Source of the DNA: Chitinophagaceae bacterium UBA1930
GTDB lineage: Bacteria > Bacteroidota > Bacteroidia > Chitinophagales > Chitinophagaceae
NCBI GenBank assembly: GCA_002337145.1
Contig: DDFK01000001.1
Coordinates: 1,388,731-1,452,730 of the forward strand
Direction: 5' to 3'
DNA: 64,000 bases
The first letter of the stretch is position 1. Every line of letters begins with the position of its first letter. Shown in pieces: positions 51,142 to 60,733 of the stretch. The position numbers and the translations under genes are program-made. The notes beneath the pieces were generated by a model that saw nothing but the letters and a program-made list of their open reading frames with translations, did no database searches and was not told the origin of the DNA.

Positions 51142-54054
51142 ATGCGGCCACTTTTACCAGTATTGTGTTGTTGTTTATTTGTGCTTGCAACCAATGCACA
51201 AATAAATGTTACCACCAATACCACCGCAATAGACCTTGCCAAAAAGATTGTGGGCAAAGGCGTTACCATTACCAATGCCCAGTTTACGGGCTCATCGTTA
51301 TGTGCAGGTTTTTTTGTTGACAATAGCGGTACCATTGGTATTGACTCGGGCATTGTACTAACCAACGGCAGGGCAAAAACAAGTGGTGGCAGCAATGGGG
51401 TTGACGGTGCCGCATCTAAACTGGCAGACAATACTTTTCCGGCGGGCTCTACCGGAATGAATGGCTATGCACAACTTACGAGCCTCGTGGGTGCATCCGC
51501 CATAGGCAGGGATGCCTGCGTACTGGAATTTGATTTTATACCGCAGGGCGATTCCATCAATGTAAAATTTGTCTTCGGGTCAGAAGAGTATCCCAGTTAT
51601 GTTTGCCAGCTACCGCCCAACGACTTTAATGATGTGTTTGCCTTTTTTATTTCGGGGCCCGGCATTACCGGCTCGCAGAACATTGCCTTGGTACCTGGTA
51701 CCAGTACCCCTGTTTCCATCAATGCCATCAATGCATCCAACAGTTGTTCCGCACCCACTTACCCGCAATATTTTATTGACAATAAAAGGAGTGTTTCCTT
51801 TACGTATGGTGGCTATACAACAGTACTTTCCGCAGAAGCCAAGGTGCAGCCCTGCCAAACCTACCATATAAAACTGGCCATTGAAGATATTGGTGACAGC
51901 CAGTTTGATAGTGGCGTTTTTTTGGAAGCAAACAGTTTTACATCCAATGCCATTACGTTTGATGCATCGGATGCCTTGCAGGTGGAGAATTCGAACCTGG
52001 CAGTTGTGGAAGGCTGCAAATCGGCCATCATAAAAATGAAACGCCCCGCTACCAATGCCGCATCTACGGCCATTATTGGCCTTACCTATACAGGCACGGC
52101 AACATTTGGAGTGGATTATGACCCCATGCCGGCAAGCATTACGTTTAACCCCGGCGAAGTGGAGAAGGACCTGATACTGCACCCTATAAAAGACAATATA
52201 GTAGAGGGTCAGGAATCCTTAAAGATCTATGCAAGCAGCAGCACCTGCGGCAATGGTTTTATTGACAGTGTGACTATTTTTATTAAGGATTCGTTGGCGT
52301 TTTATAAAAGCATCGACAGCTTTATTTGCTCTTCCAATTTTCCTGTAACATTAACCGGGCCCCGTGTTGACACTAGTACCAATAGTTATTTATGGAACAC
52401 GGGACAAACTACCCAACAGGCAGTTGTTGGTAGCGTTGGCACCTATATTCTCGTTCACAATTTTGCCGACCGTTGTTATAATATTGACACTTTTCATGTA
52501 AAGAATGGCGACCCACAATTCAATATTGGTAAGGATACAGGCATTTGCTCTATTGGAAGCATCATTTCTATTGGCACCAATGTAGTGGGTACTTATTTGT
52601 GGAATACCAATGAAACATCGGACCATATAAATGTAAGCACTGCCGGTATCTATTGGCTGAAGCTTACCAATAGCTATACTTGCTCGTCCGCAGATTCCAT
52701 TACCGTTTCAAATGTTGACACACATTTTTCGTTGGGTGCCGATACTTTTTTCTGCAGCAAGAAAAACGTGGTAATTGGTACCAACGTGGTTGGTACTTAT
52801 TTATGGAGTGACGGCAGCACCACTTCGCATATTGCAGCAAACACCGTGGGCGATTATTGGCTGAAGCTTACCGGCAATTTTGGGTGCTATACATACGATA
52901 CCATTAAGGTTACCAATGGCGACCCAGTTTTTGATTTGGGCAATGATACTTTTTACTGTGCGGTAGCCAACAGGCCAACAACGGTAGGCACTTCTATAGC
53001 AGGTAGCTATTTATGGAACACAGGCAGCACGCAGCCGCAAATAACAGTGGGCACAGCAGGAAAATATTGGCTTACCGTTACTTCTGCCAATACCTGTTTT
53101 GCTACCGACACTATCAATATTGTAAATGGCGATTCTTCCTTGAACCTTGGCAGCGATATTGCGTTTTGCGAAAGGGACAGTGTATTGATTGGCATTGTGC
53201 CCGCCAAACCGGGATCTTATTTATGGAGCAGTGGCGAAACCACACCAACTATTTATGCAAACAGTACCGCTAACCATCAATTAAAATATACCAGCCCCAA
53301 TGGCTGCTATGTTTTTGATGATATATTGACAACGTTAAAACCATTGCCTTACCCATCGTTACCAAACGACACATCGCTATGTGCTTATGATTCTTTGCGG
53401 TTGAATGCCTTTTACCCTTCGGCAACTTATGTATGGAGCACGGGTGCTACCACACCCGATATTACGGTTCATACAAGCGGTTTGTATATTGTAACATCCA
53501 CGTTGAATGGTTGCCCGGTTAAAGATTCCATTACCATAAGCAGTAAGATAATGCCAGTGGCAGATGCGGGGCCGGACGCCACTATTTTGGCTGGCGGTAT
53601 TGCCAAACTGAAAGCATTGCAAAATGCAAACAACTATACTTATTTATGGTCGCCAGCCAATTCGTTGAACTATACCAATATCTATAATCCGTATGCATGG
53701 CCGGCAACAACATCGTATATCAACCTGAAAGTTACTTCTATTGATGGTTGTGAATTGACGGATAGCTTGCTTGTAACCGTAAAGGATTACCAGTTGGATA
53801 TACCCAATGCTTTCTCGCCCAATGGCGATGGCGTTAATGATACCTGGCAGATAAACCTGTTAAGTTCTTACATCTACAGTAAAGTACAGGTGTTTAATAG
53901 GGGCGGGCAGCTTGTATTCAATTCCGTAGGTTATGAAAAGCAGTGGGACGGTCGAAAAAATGGAAGCCCATTACCCGTTGGTACATACTATTATATTATT
54001 GAGCCTGGTTTTGGCAGGCAGGCAATAACCGGTTGGGTAACAATTATCAGATAA
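51142..54054 (+). CDS. Choice-of-anchor L / Calx-beta T9SS type B secreted protein
   Basis: About 970 residues from ATG 51142, where the signal MRPLLPVLCCCLFVLATNAQ begins; the frame continues upstream to 51028 without support. Order: choice-of-anchor L domain (about 20-265; FVFGSEEYPSYV, FNDVFAFFISGPGI), a Calx-beta-like domain (about 275-380), six to seven tandem Ig-like repeats of about 65 residues, then a gliding-type C-terminal domain (IPNAFSPNGDGVNDTW, WVTIIR end). Predicted surface adhesin. It lies on the strand opposite to the envelope cluster. Confidence 0.85.
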   Translation: MRPLLPVLCCCLFVLATNAQINVTTNTTAIDLAKKIVGKGVTITNAQFTGSSLCAGFFVDNSGTIGIDSGIVLTNGRAKTSGGSNGVDGAASKLADNTFPAGSTGMNGYAQLTSLVGASAIGRDACVLEFDFIPQGDSINVKFVFGSEEYPSYVCQLPPNDFNDVFAFFISGPGITGSQNIALVPGTSTPVSINAINASNSCSAPTYPQYFIDNKRSVSFTYGGYTTVLSAEAKVQPCQTYHIKLAIEDIGDSQFDSGVFLEANSFTSNAITFDASDALQVENSNLAVVEGCKSAIIKMKRPATNAASTAIIGLTYTGTATFGVDYDPMPASITFNPGEVEKDLILHPIKDNIVEGQESLKIYASSSTCGNGFIDSVTIFIKDSLAFYKSIDSFICSSNFPVTLTGPRVDTSTNSYLWNTGQTTQQAVVGSVGTYILVHNFADRCYNIDTFHVKNGDPQFNIGKDTGICSIGSIISIGTNVVGTYLWNTNETSDHINVSTAGIYWLKLTNSYTCSSADSITVSNVDTHFSLGADTFFCSKKNVVIGTNVVGTYLWSDGSTTSHIAANTVGDYWLKLTGNFGCYTYDTIKVTNGDPVFDLGNDTFYCAVANRPTTVGTSIAGSYLWNTGSTQPQITVGTAGKYWLTVTSANTCFATDTINIVNGDSSLNLGSDIAFCERDSVLIGIVPAKPGSYLWSSGETTPTIYANSTANHQLKYTSPNGCYVFDDILTTLKPLPYPSLPNDTSLCAYDSLRLNAFYPSATYVWSTGATTPDITVHTSGLYIVTSTLNGCPVKDSITISSKIMPVADAGPDATILAGGIAKLKALQNANNYTYLWSPANSLNYTNIYNPYAWPATTSYINLKVTSIDGCELTDSLLVTVKDYQLDIPNAFSPNGDGVNDTWQINLLSSYIYSKVQVFNRGGQLVFNSVGYEKQWDGRKNGSPLPVGTYYYIIEPGFGRQAITGWVTIIR

Positions 54055-54055
54055 A

Positions 54056-54916
54056 CTAGTAAGTAGGGCAGCGGTAGGAAGCAATGTTGAAAGAAACACC
54101 TACCTGTACGGTTGCATAGCCGTCTTTTTGCTTGCTGTTACCACGTTGCCTTCCTTTAATGCCTACTGGTGTGCCCCAATCATAGCTTCTGTCTTGCAAG
54201 AGGTAAGCTGGTGAAGGGTTACCGCTGGGGTCGGCAGGAAAAGCATCCGGAGCGTATAAGCCGCTAACATCATCTATATAATCCGTAGTTGTAAAGCGGT
54301 AGCTTACCTCGCCAAACAGGTTTATTTTTTCGTTGATGCTATACTTCATGCCCAGGCCCAATGGAAAGCAGATGGCCATGGAGCCGTAGGGTTTTAAACC
54401 TGGATAGGCAGCACTGCCCTGTCCTTCGGTTCCTAACGGACGCAAATAATATTTCTCTCCATTCAAATAAGCATAGGGGTCGTATGTAAATGCCCCGATA
54501 CCCAAAGAAACATAAGGTGTAAAGCGGTATTCTGGAAAACCTGGTTGAAAGCGGAAAAAATTGAAGTCGCCGCTAATGCTCAGTTCCCAGATATTGGTAT
54601 TGAAACTCAGGTTCCTGATTTTTTGTACGCGGTTGTCTTTATAAGAAGCATATTTATCTGCATAGCCCAAAAAAGCATAGTTAGCGGCCACTTTTACACC
54701 TACATAGTTATTGAACTGTTTCCTGAAAAATACGCCGCCCGAAAATTTGGGTTTGGCATTGTACCATTTCATACCTGCTGTCAAGTCGCCAAAATAATGG
54801 GCTGCCCCAATTGATACGCCAAATTCCCCTTCGTGTACAAAAGCATCCATTAGCTGTGCATTAGAGGCATTTTTACTGGCCAATATGAATATTACAAAAA
54901 CAATTCTTTTAATCAT
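54056..54916 (-). CDS. DUF6089-type outer-membrane beta-barrel protein
   Basis: 286 residues. Signal peptide ends at SNAQ (about 20). About eight to ten amphipathic strands follow (FGVSIGAAHYFGDLT, VAANYAFLGYAD, FTPYVSLGIGAFTYDPY, LGMKYSINEKINLFGEVSYRFT), with a YDWGT loop. In Bacteroidota this gene usually sits beside nadK, uppS and bamA, as here. Role unknown. Confidence 0.8.
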   Translation of the reverse strand: MIKRIVFVIFILASKNASNAQLMDAFVHEGEFGVSIGAAHYFGDLTAGMKWYNAKPKFSGGVFFRKQFNNYVGVKVAANYAFLGYADKYASYKDNRVQKIRNLSFNTNIWELSISGDFNFFRFQPGFPEYRFTPYVSLGIGAFTYDPYAYLNGEKYYLRPLGTEGQGSAAYPGLKPYGSMAICFPLGLGMKYSINEKINLFGEVSYRFTTTDYIDDVSGLYAPDAFPADPSGNPSPAYLLQDRSYDWGTPVGIKGRQRGNSKQKDGYATVQVGVSFNIASYRCPTY

Positions 54917-55011
54917 TCGTACAAATTATCTCTGGTGAGTAACGTAAAGTTGTGGTTTTTCTTGTTCTATAAAAGTTAATTTATGATACAGGTTGGCTTA
55001 TGAATGCTGCA

Positions 55012-55893
55012 TTAGTTGCGTTTATCCATGCCCCAGGTCAATTTATTCCTTAAGGTCGAAAGGAAACTGCCTTCGTTTAACCTTACTAGGCTAACCGTGA
55101 AGTTTTCTTTTTTAACGGCCAACTGAATGTCCTTGTTCACGATTTCCCTTCTTGCATCCATGGCACAAATAAACTGGTCTGCACGGCCTTCCACTTCAAA
55201 AGAAATGATATTGCTATCGGGCACCACAATGGAACGTACGTTTAAGTTATGCGGTGCCACGGGTGTAATTACAAAAGTTGACGAATCGGGAAATACAATG
55301 GGGCCATTACAGCTCATATTATAGCCGGTAGAACCTGTTGGCGTTGAAACAATGAGCCCATCGGCCCAAAAAGTGTTCAGGAACTCCCCATTCAGGTAGG
55401 TATGTATCTTGATCATGGGAGAAGTATCCCTTTTATGAATGGCAAACTCATTCAATGCAAAAGGGGCATCGCCAAATAGGGGCATGTTGGCATCCAAGTG
55501 TATCAGCGATCTTTTGTCAACCACAAATGTGTGATTGATGATTGCATCTACCGCACTCACCATTTCATCCCTATTAATATTGGCCAAAAAACCCAGCCGT
55601 CCAAAATTGATTCCCAGCAAGGGTATATTCTTGTCCCTAACCAACGCAATGGCGTCCAACATGGTGCCATCGCCACCAAGGCTTATCAGGCAGTCAATTT
55701 CATCATCCAGGTCTTCGTGGCCCTGAAAGGGTATCAGGTTGTTTTGTACAATTTCCTGTGGTAATTGGTACAGCTCCAATAGCTGCCTGTATATTAATAT
55801 GGAGATATTGTGTTTGAACAGCTCCAACAACAATACCTGTAAGGGGTGTTGCTGTTCGGCATCCAAACCACGACTATATATTGCTACTTTCAT
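55012..55893 (-). CDS. nadK: NAD kinase
   Basis: Phosphorylates NAD to NADP. 293 residues. The GGDG motif is at 73-76 in SLGGDGTMLDA, followed by LGINFGRLGFLAN. The NAD-binding segment is TPTGSTGYNMSCNGPIV. Complete. A near-consensus -7 box (CATATTTG on the minus strand) lies at 55975-55982. Confidence 0.94.
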   Translation of the reverse strand: MKVAIYSRGLDAEQQHPLQVLLLELFKHNISILIYRQLLELYQLPQEIVQNNLIPFQGHEDLDDEIDCLISLGGDGTMLDAIALVRDKNIPLLGINFGRLGFLANINRDEMVSAVDAIINHTFVVDKRSLIHLDANMPLFGDAPFALNEFAIHKRDTSPMIKIHTYLNGEFLNTFWADGLIVSTPTGSTGYNMSCNGPIVFPDSSTFVITPVAPHNLNVRSIVVPDSNIISFEVEGRADQFICAMDARREIVNKDIQLAVKKENFTVSLVRLNEGSFLSTLRNKLTWGMDKRN

Positions 55894-56016
55894 TGATTGC
55901 CCGGTTGGTAAAAAATACGCATGAACACGGCATTAAAAAATGCGACAAAACAATTCATGGTTTGATACTGATTGCAAATATGCGTGATAAAGATAAAACA
56001 AGCCCCTTAAATAGGT

Positions 56017-57444
56017 CTAAAAATCGCCCCTGGTCCTAAACGCAGGTCCTTGTTCGCCTTTTTGGTTAAAGCTATACTCCAGCCTAAACACAAAGTCGTA
56101 AATGGAAACCACATCCAGGCCAATGCCTGTGGTATGCAAAAAAGTGTTGGACAAAATATTGGGCGTTTTGTATTTGTTGTAGGCGTAGCCCATATCGCCA
56201 AATGCTTTTAAGTAAAAAGTAAATGGTATCCTGTCGTGCGTTTTTGTTTTGATTGGGTTCTTGAACACATACGTAAACAGTTTTTGATAGAGGGTGGTAT
56301 TGCTTAAAAGACCAATGGAGCCGTCCTGTACATAGGATTCAAGACCACGCAAATAGGCATCGCCATAGCCAAGCAGCCCCTGGTTATAAAAAGGCTGGTT
56401 GAAAGGGAACCTTACCATGGCAAGGTTATGGAACTGTATAAACGTGTTTTGGGTAAATGATACGGCATTGGTTATTTCAAAACTCAATGCAAACTGGTTC
56501 ATGGTTTTGCTTAATCCCAGTCCCCTGTGAGAGATATTGGCCTCGTACATAAATCCTTTTTTAGGAAAAGGGATATAGTCCACATTATAATACTGCATGC
56601 CTGCACCCAGGTCCATATAGCTAACACTGGTTTTGCCTTCGGGAAAATAATTGGGGTTCAGCTTTAATATGGTATCGCTCACATTGTCCCACGCATAACC
56701 GGCCCTTATGTAATACCTGTACTTTGAGTCGGGCCTAAACGTATAGGAGGCACTGCCCCTTACTGTTTCCCGCACAAAATCCGGCTGCTTATAAAAAGCC
56801 TGCTTGTCATCAATGGTATTGTAATTCAGCTCCCGTTGACGACTGTAGTTAAAGTTTATGCCAAAGCCTTTTGTTAGCGACTTGTCTGCAAAGGGCTGTG
56901 TATAGCCAAAGGCAATCTGTTGGTTATATCCGTTTACCAAATCCAGGCTTACCTTATCGTTGCGGCCACTTACATTGTTGTAAAAGAATTTGAGTCCGTA
57001 GTTAACCCGGTCAAGACTAGCTTTCTGTTCGGACCACCATTGATTGAAGTTCCTGTCAACCAGTTTGAAGTAGGGTAATGGAAAAAGGTACCATCGTTCC
57101 TTAAGGGCAATTTTAACTTCGGCAAAGTTGTTTTTATTGGCCGATACGGATACCGCAACATCCACAAACAAGGCAGTGTTCATTACCTGCTCCCTTGTAA
57201 GCTCCAGTTGCTTTGCCAGGTTGGAGGATGAAAAGGTCTGTCCTTCCCTAATGGTAACTTCCCTTAATACAATGTAGTTTTTGGTTTTCTTGTTGCCCGT
57301 TAATATGATAGAGCCAATGGTGTACGGTATAGTGTCGTTGGATGAAACAATGGAGGAGTCCATTACTACCTTGCCTATTTGTGCACGCACCGTACTGGCC
57401 GCACATACAAGTAACAAATAGACACACAATTGCTTCATCAACAA
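56017..57444 (-). CDS. Short BamA/TamA-like outer-membrane protein with one POTRA domain
   Basis: 475 residues. Signal peptide ends at TVRAQ (about 22). One POTRA-like domain (about 40-115; YTIGSIILTGNKKT) leads to a 16-strand barrel of the Omp85 surface-antigen type ending in FRLEYSFNQKGEQGPAFRTRGDF. It is about half the length of BamA at 47308 and has only one POTRA. It could insert specific outer-membrane cargo or act as a two-partner-type transporter. No partner gene is visible. Confidence 0.8.
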   Translation of the reverse strand: MLMKQLCVYLLLVCAASTVRAQIGKVVMDSSIVSSNDTIPYTIGSIILTGNKKTKNYIVLREVTIREGQTFSSSNLAKQLELTREQVMNTALFVDVAVSVSANKNNFAEVKIALKERWYLFPLPYFKLVDRNFNQWWSEQKASLDRVNYGLKFFYNNVSGRNDKVSLDLVNGYNQQIAFGYTQPFADKSLTKGFGINFNYSRQRELNYNTIDDKQAFYKQPDFVRETVRGSASYTFRPDSKYRYYIRAGYAWDNVSDTILKLNPNYFPEGKTSVSYMDLGAGMQYYNVDYIPFPKKGFMYEANISHRGLGLSKTMNQFALSFEITNAVSFTQNTFIQFHNLAMVRFPFNQPFYNQGLLGYGDAYLRGLESYVQDGSIGLLSNTTLYQKLFTYVFKNPIKTKTHDRIPFTFYLKAFGDMGYAYNKYKTPNILSNTFLHTTGIGLDVVSIYDFVFRLEYSFNQKGEQGPAFRTRGDF

Positions 57445-57557
57445 ATAATTAAATTAACTGGTCAGAGTAGTAAATGTAAGGGATTGGGGATGAAAAGGCT
57501 GGGCTGAACAGTAAAATTAATGCCGCCCATGGGCTTAACGGCATTGATGGCAATTTG

Positions 57558-58217
57558 TTACATATTCAGGTATGATATCAAGTGGCTATAGTTTTCTTTT
57601 AGCTCATTGGCATATTGCTCATCGCCAAAATAATATTTTACCTGATAGTCGTACCGTTGAAAAGTGGCTACTATGTCGCTGATTTCCTGTTTGTTGATTT
57701 TTACGGAAACGGCTACCATGCCTGTTTCGCCGTCCGGGTAAGTGTTTAGCTGGGTAATGTATGCATCGTTGGTTTCTACCAGACGGCTTATCTCACCAAA
57801 TGAAAAATTCCTTTTCTCCACTTCCAATACAATCAGGCCACCCGGCTCTTCATTGCCCAGGAATTTTGACACATTACGCATGAGGTCGGGCAAGGTAATC
57901 ACACCCGCCAGTTCCTGTTGTTCGTTTATTACGGGTATCAACGAAAGCTGGCTTTCCGAAATCAGTTTCACGGCAGCCAAAAAATATTCCTCGCTCTTGA
58001 TGGCTGTTTTGATAAGCTGGTCTTCTATTGTGGCAATCAATCCGTTTTCATCGGTGTCCAGCAGGTCGTCTTTGGCAACAAGGCCCACAAATTTTTCCTC
58101 GCTTACCACGGGCAAGTGCTGCACATCATAATCTTCCATTAGCTGCAGGGCAAAGGAAACCTTGTCGAAAAGACTGATAGCCGGATAATGGGTATTGATT
58201 AATTGGGATGCTAACAT
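57558..58217 (-). CDS. Tandem CBS-domain protein
   Basis: 219 residues. Two CBS domains span about 1-130 (AISLFDKVSFALQLMEDYDV, LPVVSEEKFVGLVAKDDLL, then SLIPVINEQQELAGVITLPDL). The C-terminal 75 residues resemble an ACT-like regulatory fold (GMVAVSVKINKQEI). CBS pairs bind adenine nucleotides, fitting the near neighbour nadK, but the target is unknown. Confidence 0.83.
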   Translation of the reverse strand: MLASQLINTHYPAISLFDKVSFALQLMEDYDVQHLPVVSEEKFVGLVAKDDLLDTDENGLIATIEDQLIKTAIKSEEYFLAAVKLISESQLSLIPVINEQQELAGVITLPDLMRNVSKFLGNEEPGGLIVLEVEKRNFSFGEISRLVETNDAYITQLNTYPDGETGMVAVSVKINKQEISDIVATFQRYDYQVKYYFGDEQYANELKENYSHLISYLNM

Positions 58218-58252
58218 GCTATGTTGCTGCTTTCAATATCAGACAATAAAAC

Positions 58253-59035
58253 CTATGCAATCGTTGCAGTGGCAGGTTGCTTTTGTTTAGTTAAAAAAGC
58301 TTCCAAAATTTTGTTGAATTCGCCGGGAACTTCCATCATGGGTGCATGGCCGCATTTGTCTATAAAATGCAGTTCGCTGTTCGGAATCAGTTTATTGAAT
58401 TCCTTGCCCACAAATGGTGGCGTAATGGTATCGTTGTTGCCCCATACCAATAAGGTTGGCTGCTTAATTTGGCTCAGTTCCTCGCCCAAGTTGTTGCGGA
58501 TGGCACTTTTGGCCAATGCAATAATCTTGATGACTTTTATACGGTTGTTGGTTATTTCAAAAACCTCATCCACCAAGGTTTCGGTAGCCATTGCCGGATC
58601 GTAAAAAGTAAGTTCTGTTTTCTTGCGTATGTACTCTTTATCGCCACGTTTTGGATAGCTGTCGCCCATTCCGTTTTCGAACAGGCCGCTACTGCCAGTA
58701 AGTGTCAATGTCTTAATGCGTTCTGGGTGTTTCAGTATATGTACCAGTGCCACATGCCCGCCCAACGAGTTGCCAAGCAGGTGAATATTGTTGTACCCAC
58801 GTAGCTCAATAAATTTTTGTACATGCTTTTGCAGTCCTCCGACAGAAGTATGAAAAATATCCAGATCAAACAAAGGCAATAGCGGTACCACTACTTTATG
58901 GCTATGTTTAAAGTGCTCTATCAAATCGGCAAAATTGCTTAAAGCCCCAAACAAACCATGCAACAGTAGTAAAGGTTCTCCTTCGCCTTCCTCTAAAAAC
59001 CTGAATTTATCTTGTTGTTTTATTTCGTAATTCAT
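58253..59035 (-). CDS. Alpha/beta hydrolase
   Basis: 260 residues. The oxyanion-hole HG is in LLLLHGLFGALS, and the triad is S90 (LLGNSLGGH), D202 (WGNNDTITPP) and H230 (DKCGHAPMME). The cap is helical. Similar to meta-cleavage-product hydrolases and esterases; substrate cannot be told. It lies 35 nt upstream of the CBS gene on the same strand. Confidence 0.85.
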   Translation of the reverse strand: MNYEIKQQDKFRFLEEGEGEPLLLLHGLFGALSNFADLIEHFKHSHKVVVPLLPLFDLDIFHTSVGGLQKHVQKFIELRGYNNIHLLGNSLGGHVALVHILKHPERIKTLTLTGSSGLFENGMGDSYPKRGDKEYIRKKTELTFYDPAMATETLVDEVFEITNNRIKVIKIIALAKSAIRNNLGEELSQIKQPTLLVWGNNDTITPPFVGKEFNKLIPNSELHFIDKCGHAPMMEVPGEFNKILEAFLTKQKQPATATIA

Positions 59036-59204
59036 TCTTCGTTTTCTTGTACAAGCAGTTGTTATAACTCGGTTGTGGCAAATAAAAGCAAAATCGGTTA
59101 ATAAGCCACGGCCTAAATATATGTTATCTTAAAAATAATAAGATTATCCTGCAAGTTATTGCATTTGTCCTTAAAATAGGTTGCCATAAAAGTAAGCAAA
59201 AAAA

Positions 59205-59741
59205 TTACCCTGCTTTTGTACCTATTGCAGCAAAAAAACTTTCTAATTGCGTAAACATTCCTTTAAACAAAGGAACTATAAAACCAAAGCCGTTAATGGC
59301 TTTTGGGCCCCAGGGCTGTATAAACGAATAGAACTTTGAAGCCATTATGGTGTCTGCCTTAATCATGTTTATCTTTTCTGCAAAGAAGAGTATAACACTG
59401 AACACGGTTGTATAAATGGCTGCATACAATAATATACCCCCAACTTTGTTTATCCAGCCCATTAATGCAAACTCCACACTGCGTTGCACCATGTTGGCAC
59501 CCAAACGCACCAACAGCACCACACCAAACATTACAATGGCAAAGGAAAGTACAGGCAGCCATGTCATGCTGATATGCGTGCTTTCAAAAAGCCAGCCTGC
59601 TACAACGGCACTTAGCTTCATGGCTGCAGCAAGCCCAATAATAATGGCTATAAACGAAAACACGGCCACTATCAGCCCGCGGCTATATCCTTTAATTGCA
59701 GCCATGATCAGCAAGACGATAAAAACTGAATCTATCAACAT
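59205..59741 (-). CDS. CvpA family membrane protein
   Basis: 178 residues from ATG 59741 (MLIDSVFIVLLIMAAIKGYSRGLIVAVFS), which gives the normal CvpA start; the frame upstream crosses a terminator. Four membrane helices, with the second pair after FESTHISMTWLPVLSFAI. The family is linked to colicin V production and membrane stress; the role here is unknown. Confidence 0.83.
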   Translation of the reverse strand: MLIDSVFIVLLIMAAIKGYSRGLIVAVFSFIAIIIGLAAAMKLSAVVAGWLFESTHISMTWLPVLSFAIVMFGVVLLVRLGANMVQRSVEFALMGWINKVGGILLYAAIYTTVFSVILFFAEKINMIKADTIMASKFYSFIQPWGPKAINGFGFIVPLFKGMFTQLESFFAAIGTKAG

Positions 59742-59764
59742 AATTAGCAATGAACATAAAAAAC

Positions 59765-59801
59765 AAATTCCAAATCCCAATAGTTCATGCAACTGGAATT
59801 T
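59765..59801 (-). terminator. Terminator of the yqeY gene
   Basis: AAATTCCA / TGGAATTT, perfect 8-bp arms, then a T-rich run on the minus strand. Confidence 0.6.
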
Positions 59802-59826
59802 GGAACGGATTGTTTGTACGGCTTAT

Positions 59827-60279
59827 TTATTTGCTCAGCAGTTCCTTTACAGCAGCACTAATGGCTTTGCCATCGGCCTTGCCAGCCAACTGTTTGGAGG
59901 CAACACCCATTACCTTGCCCATATCCGCAGGGGATGATGCACCTACTTCTGTAATGATTTTTGCCAATGCTTCTTTTATTTCTGCTTCGGATAGCTGCTT
60001 GGGCAAAAACTTCTCTATTACTGCTATCTCTTCGGACTCGGTTTTGGCAAGGTCTGTACGGTTTTGCTGTGTGTATATTTCCAAACTGTCTTTGCGTTGC
60101 TTTACCAAACGTTGCAACAGTTTCAGCTCGCCATCTTCGGTAATGACACCACCGGCACCTGGCTCTGTTTTGGCCTTGATGATTTCTGCTTTAATGGCAC
60201 GCACCCCACGAAGTGTAGCTTCATCTTTTGACTTCATGGCCTCTTTCATCAACTCCATCACTTGTGTTTCTAAACTCAT
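59827..60279 (-). CDS. GatB/YqeY domain protein
   Basis: 150 residues. Helical YqeY domain: EAMKSKDEATLRGVRAIKAEI at the start, KRKDSLEIYTQQNRTDLAK... in the middle, and the C-terminal DMGKVMGVASKQLAGKADGKAIS that resembles the GatB tail domain. Thought to be tRNA-related because of that similarity; no defined activity. Confidence 0.88.
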   Translation of the reverse strand: MSLETQVMELMKEAMKSKDEATLRGVRAIKAEIIKAKTEPGAGGVITEDGELKLLQRLVKQRKDSLEIYTQQNRTDLAKTESEEIAVIEKFLPKQLSEAEIKEALAKIITEVGASSPADMGKVMGVASKQLAGKADGKAISAAVKELLSK

Positions 60280-60344
60280 GGCTTAAATCGTTTATTGGTT
60301 AATTGTTGTAAAAATCTGTTTGCTCTTTTGCTTGTTAAAGCATG

Positions 60345-60692
60345 TTACATTTTGTTCTCTTTCAACTGTTCGTCACGGAATTTCTGGTAAAAGTCTTTGG
60401 CAAATTTTTTCATGTCGTTTACCAGTTCATGATGGTGCGTTGCACGGTCATAGGTATCGGCCATGCCCATTAAGGTCTGATAAAAGAAATCGGCCATTTC
60501 ATCAACCATCATTTCTTTGGTCCACAAATCAATGCGTAAGGCACTTTTATCGGCCCCGTCCCAAAAAGAAAGCATTAACGCTTTTGCCTGCTGCTTGTTT
60601 GTAGCACTGCTATTGTCTGCCGTCCACATTATCTGTTGTGGAATCTTGTCATTGTCCAAATGAACGTCTATCGCTATTGTTGATGTTTGCAT
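60345..60692 (-). CDS. gldC: Gliding motility protein GldC
   Basis: 115 residues, small soluble protein with the GldC pattern: STIAIDVHLDNDKIPQQIMW, SFWDGADKSALRIDLW, then VDEMADFFYQTLMGMADTY. GldC is a cytoplasmic accessory protein in Bacteroidota gliding and T9SS function. It fits the three secreted sorting-domain proteins in this window. Confidence 0.88.
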   Translation of the reverse strand: MQTSTIAIDVHLDNDKIPQQIMWTADNSSATNKQQAKALMLSFWDGADKSALRIDLWTKEMMVDEMADFFYQTLMGMADTYDRATHHHELVNDMKKFAKDFYQKFRDEQLKENKM

Positions 60693-60718
60693 GTTTATAT
60701 AATTGATTGAATGAAGGG

Positions 60719-60726
60719 CAAATGTA
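60719..60726 (-). promoter_or_regulatory. -7 promoter box for gldC
   Basis: TACATTTG on the minus strand, perfect consensus, 26 nt before the ATG. Confidence 0.5.
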
Positions 60727-60733
60727 AGAGAGA

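Noticed and set aside
52300..53560. Tandem repeats taken as a CRISPR-like or satellite DNA array
   Set aside because: They are in-frame protein repeats of about 65 residues inside a secreted protein, diverged at DNA level and without spacers.
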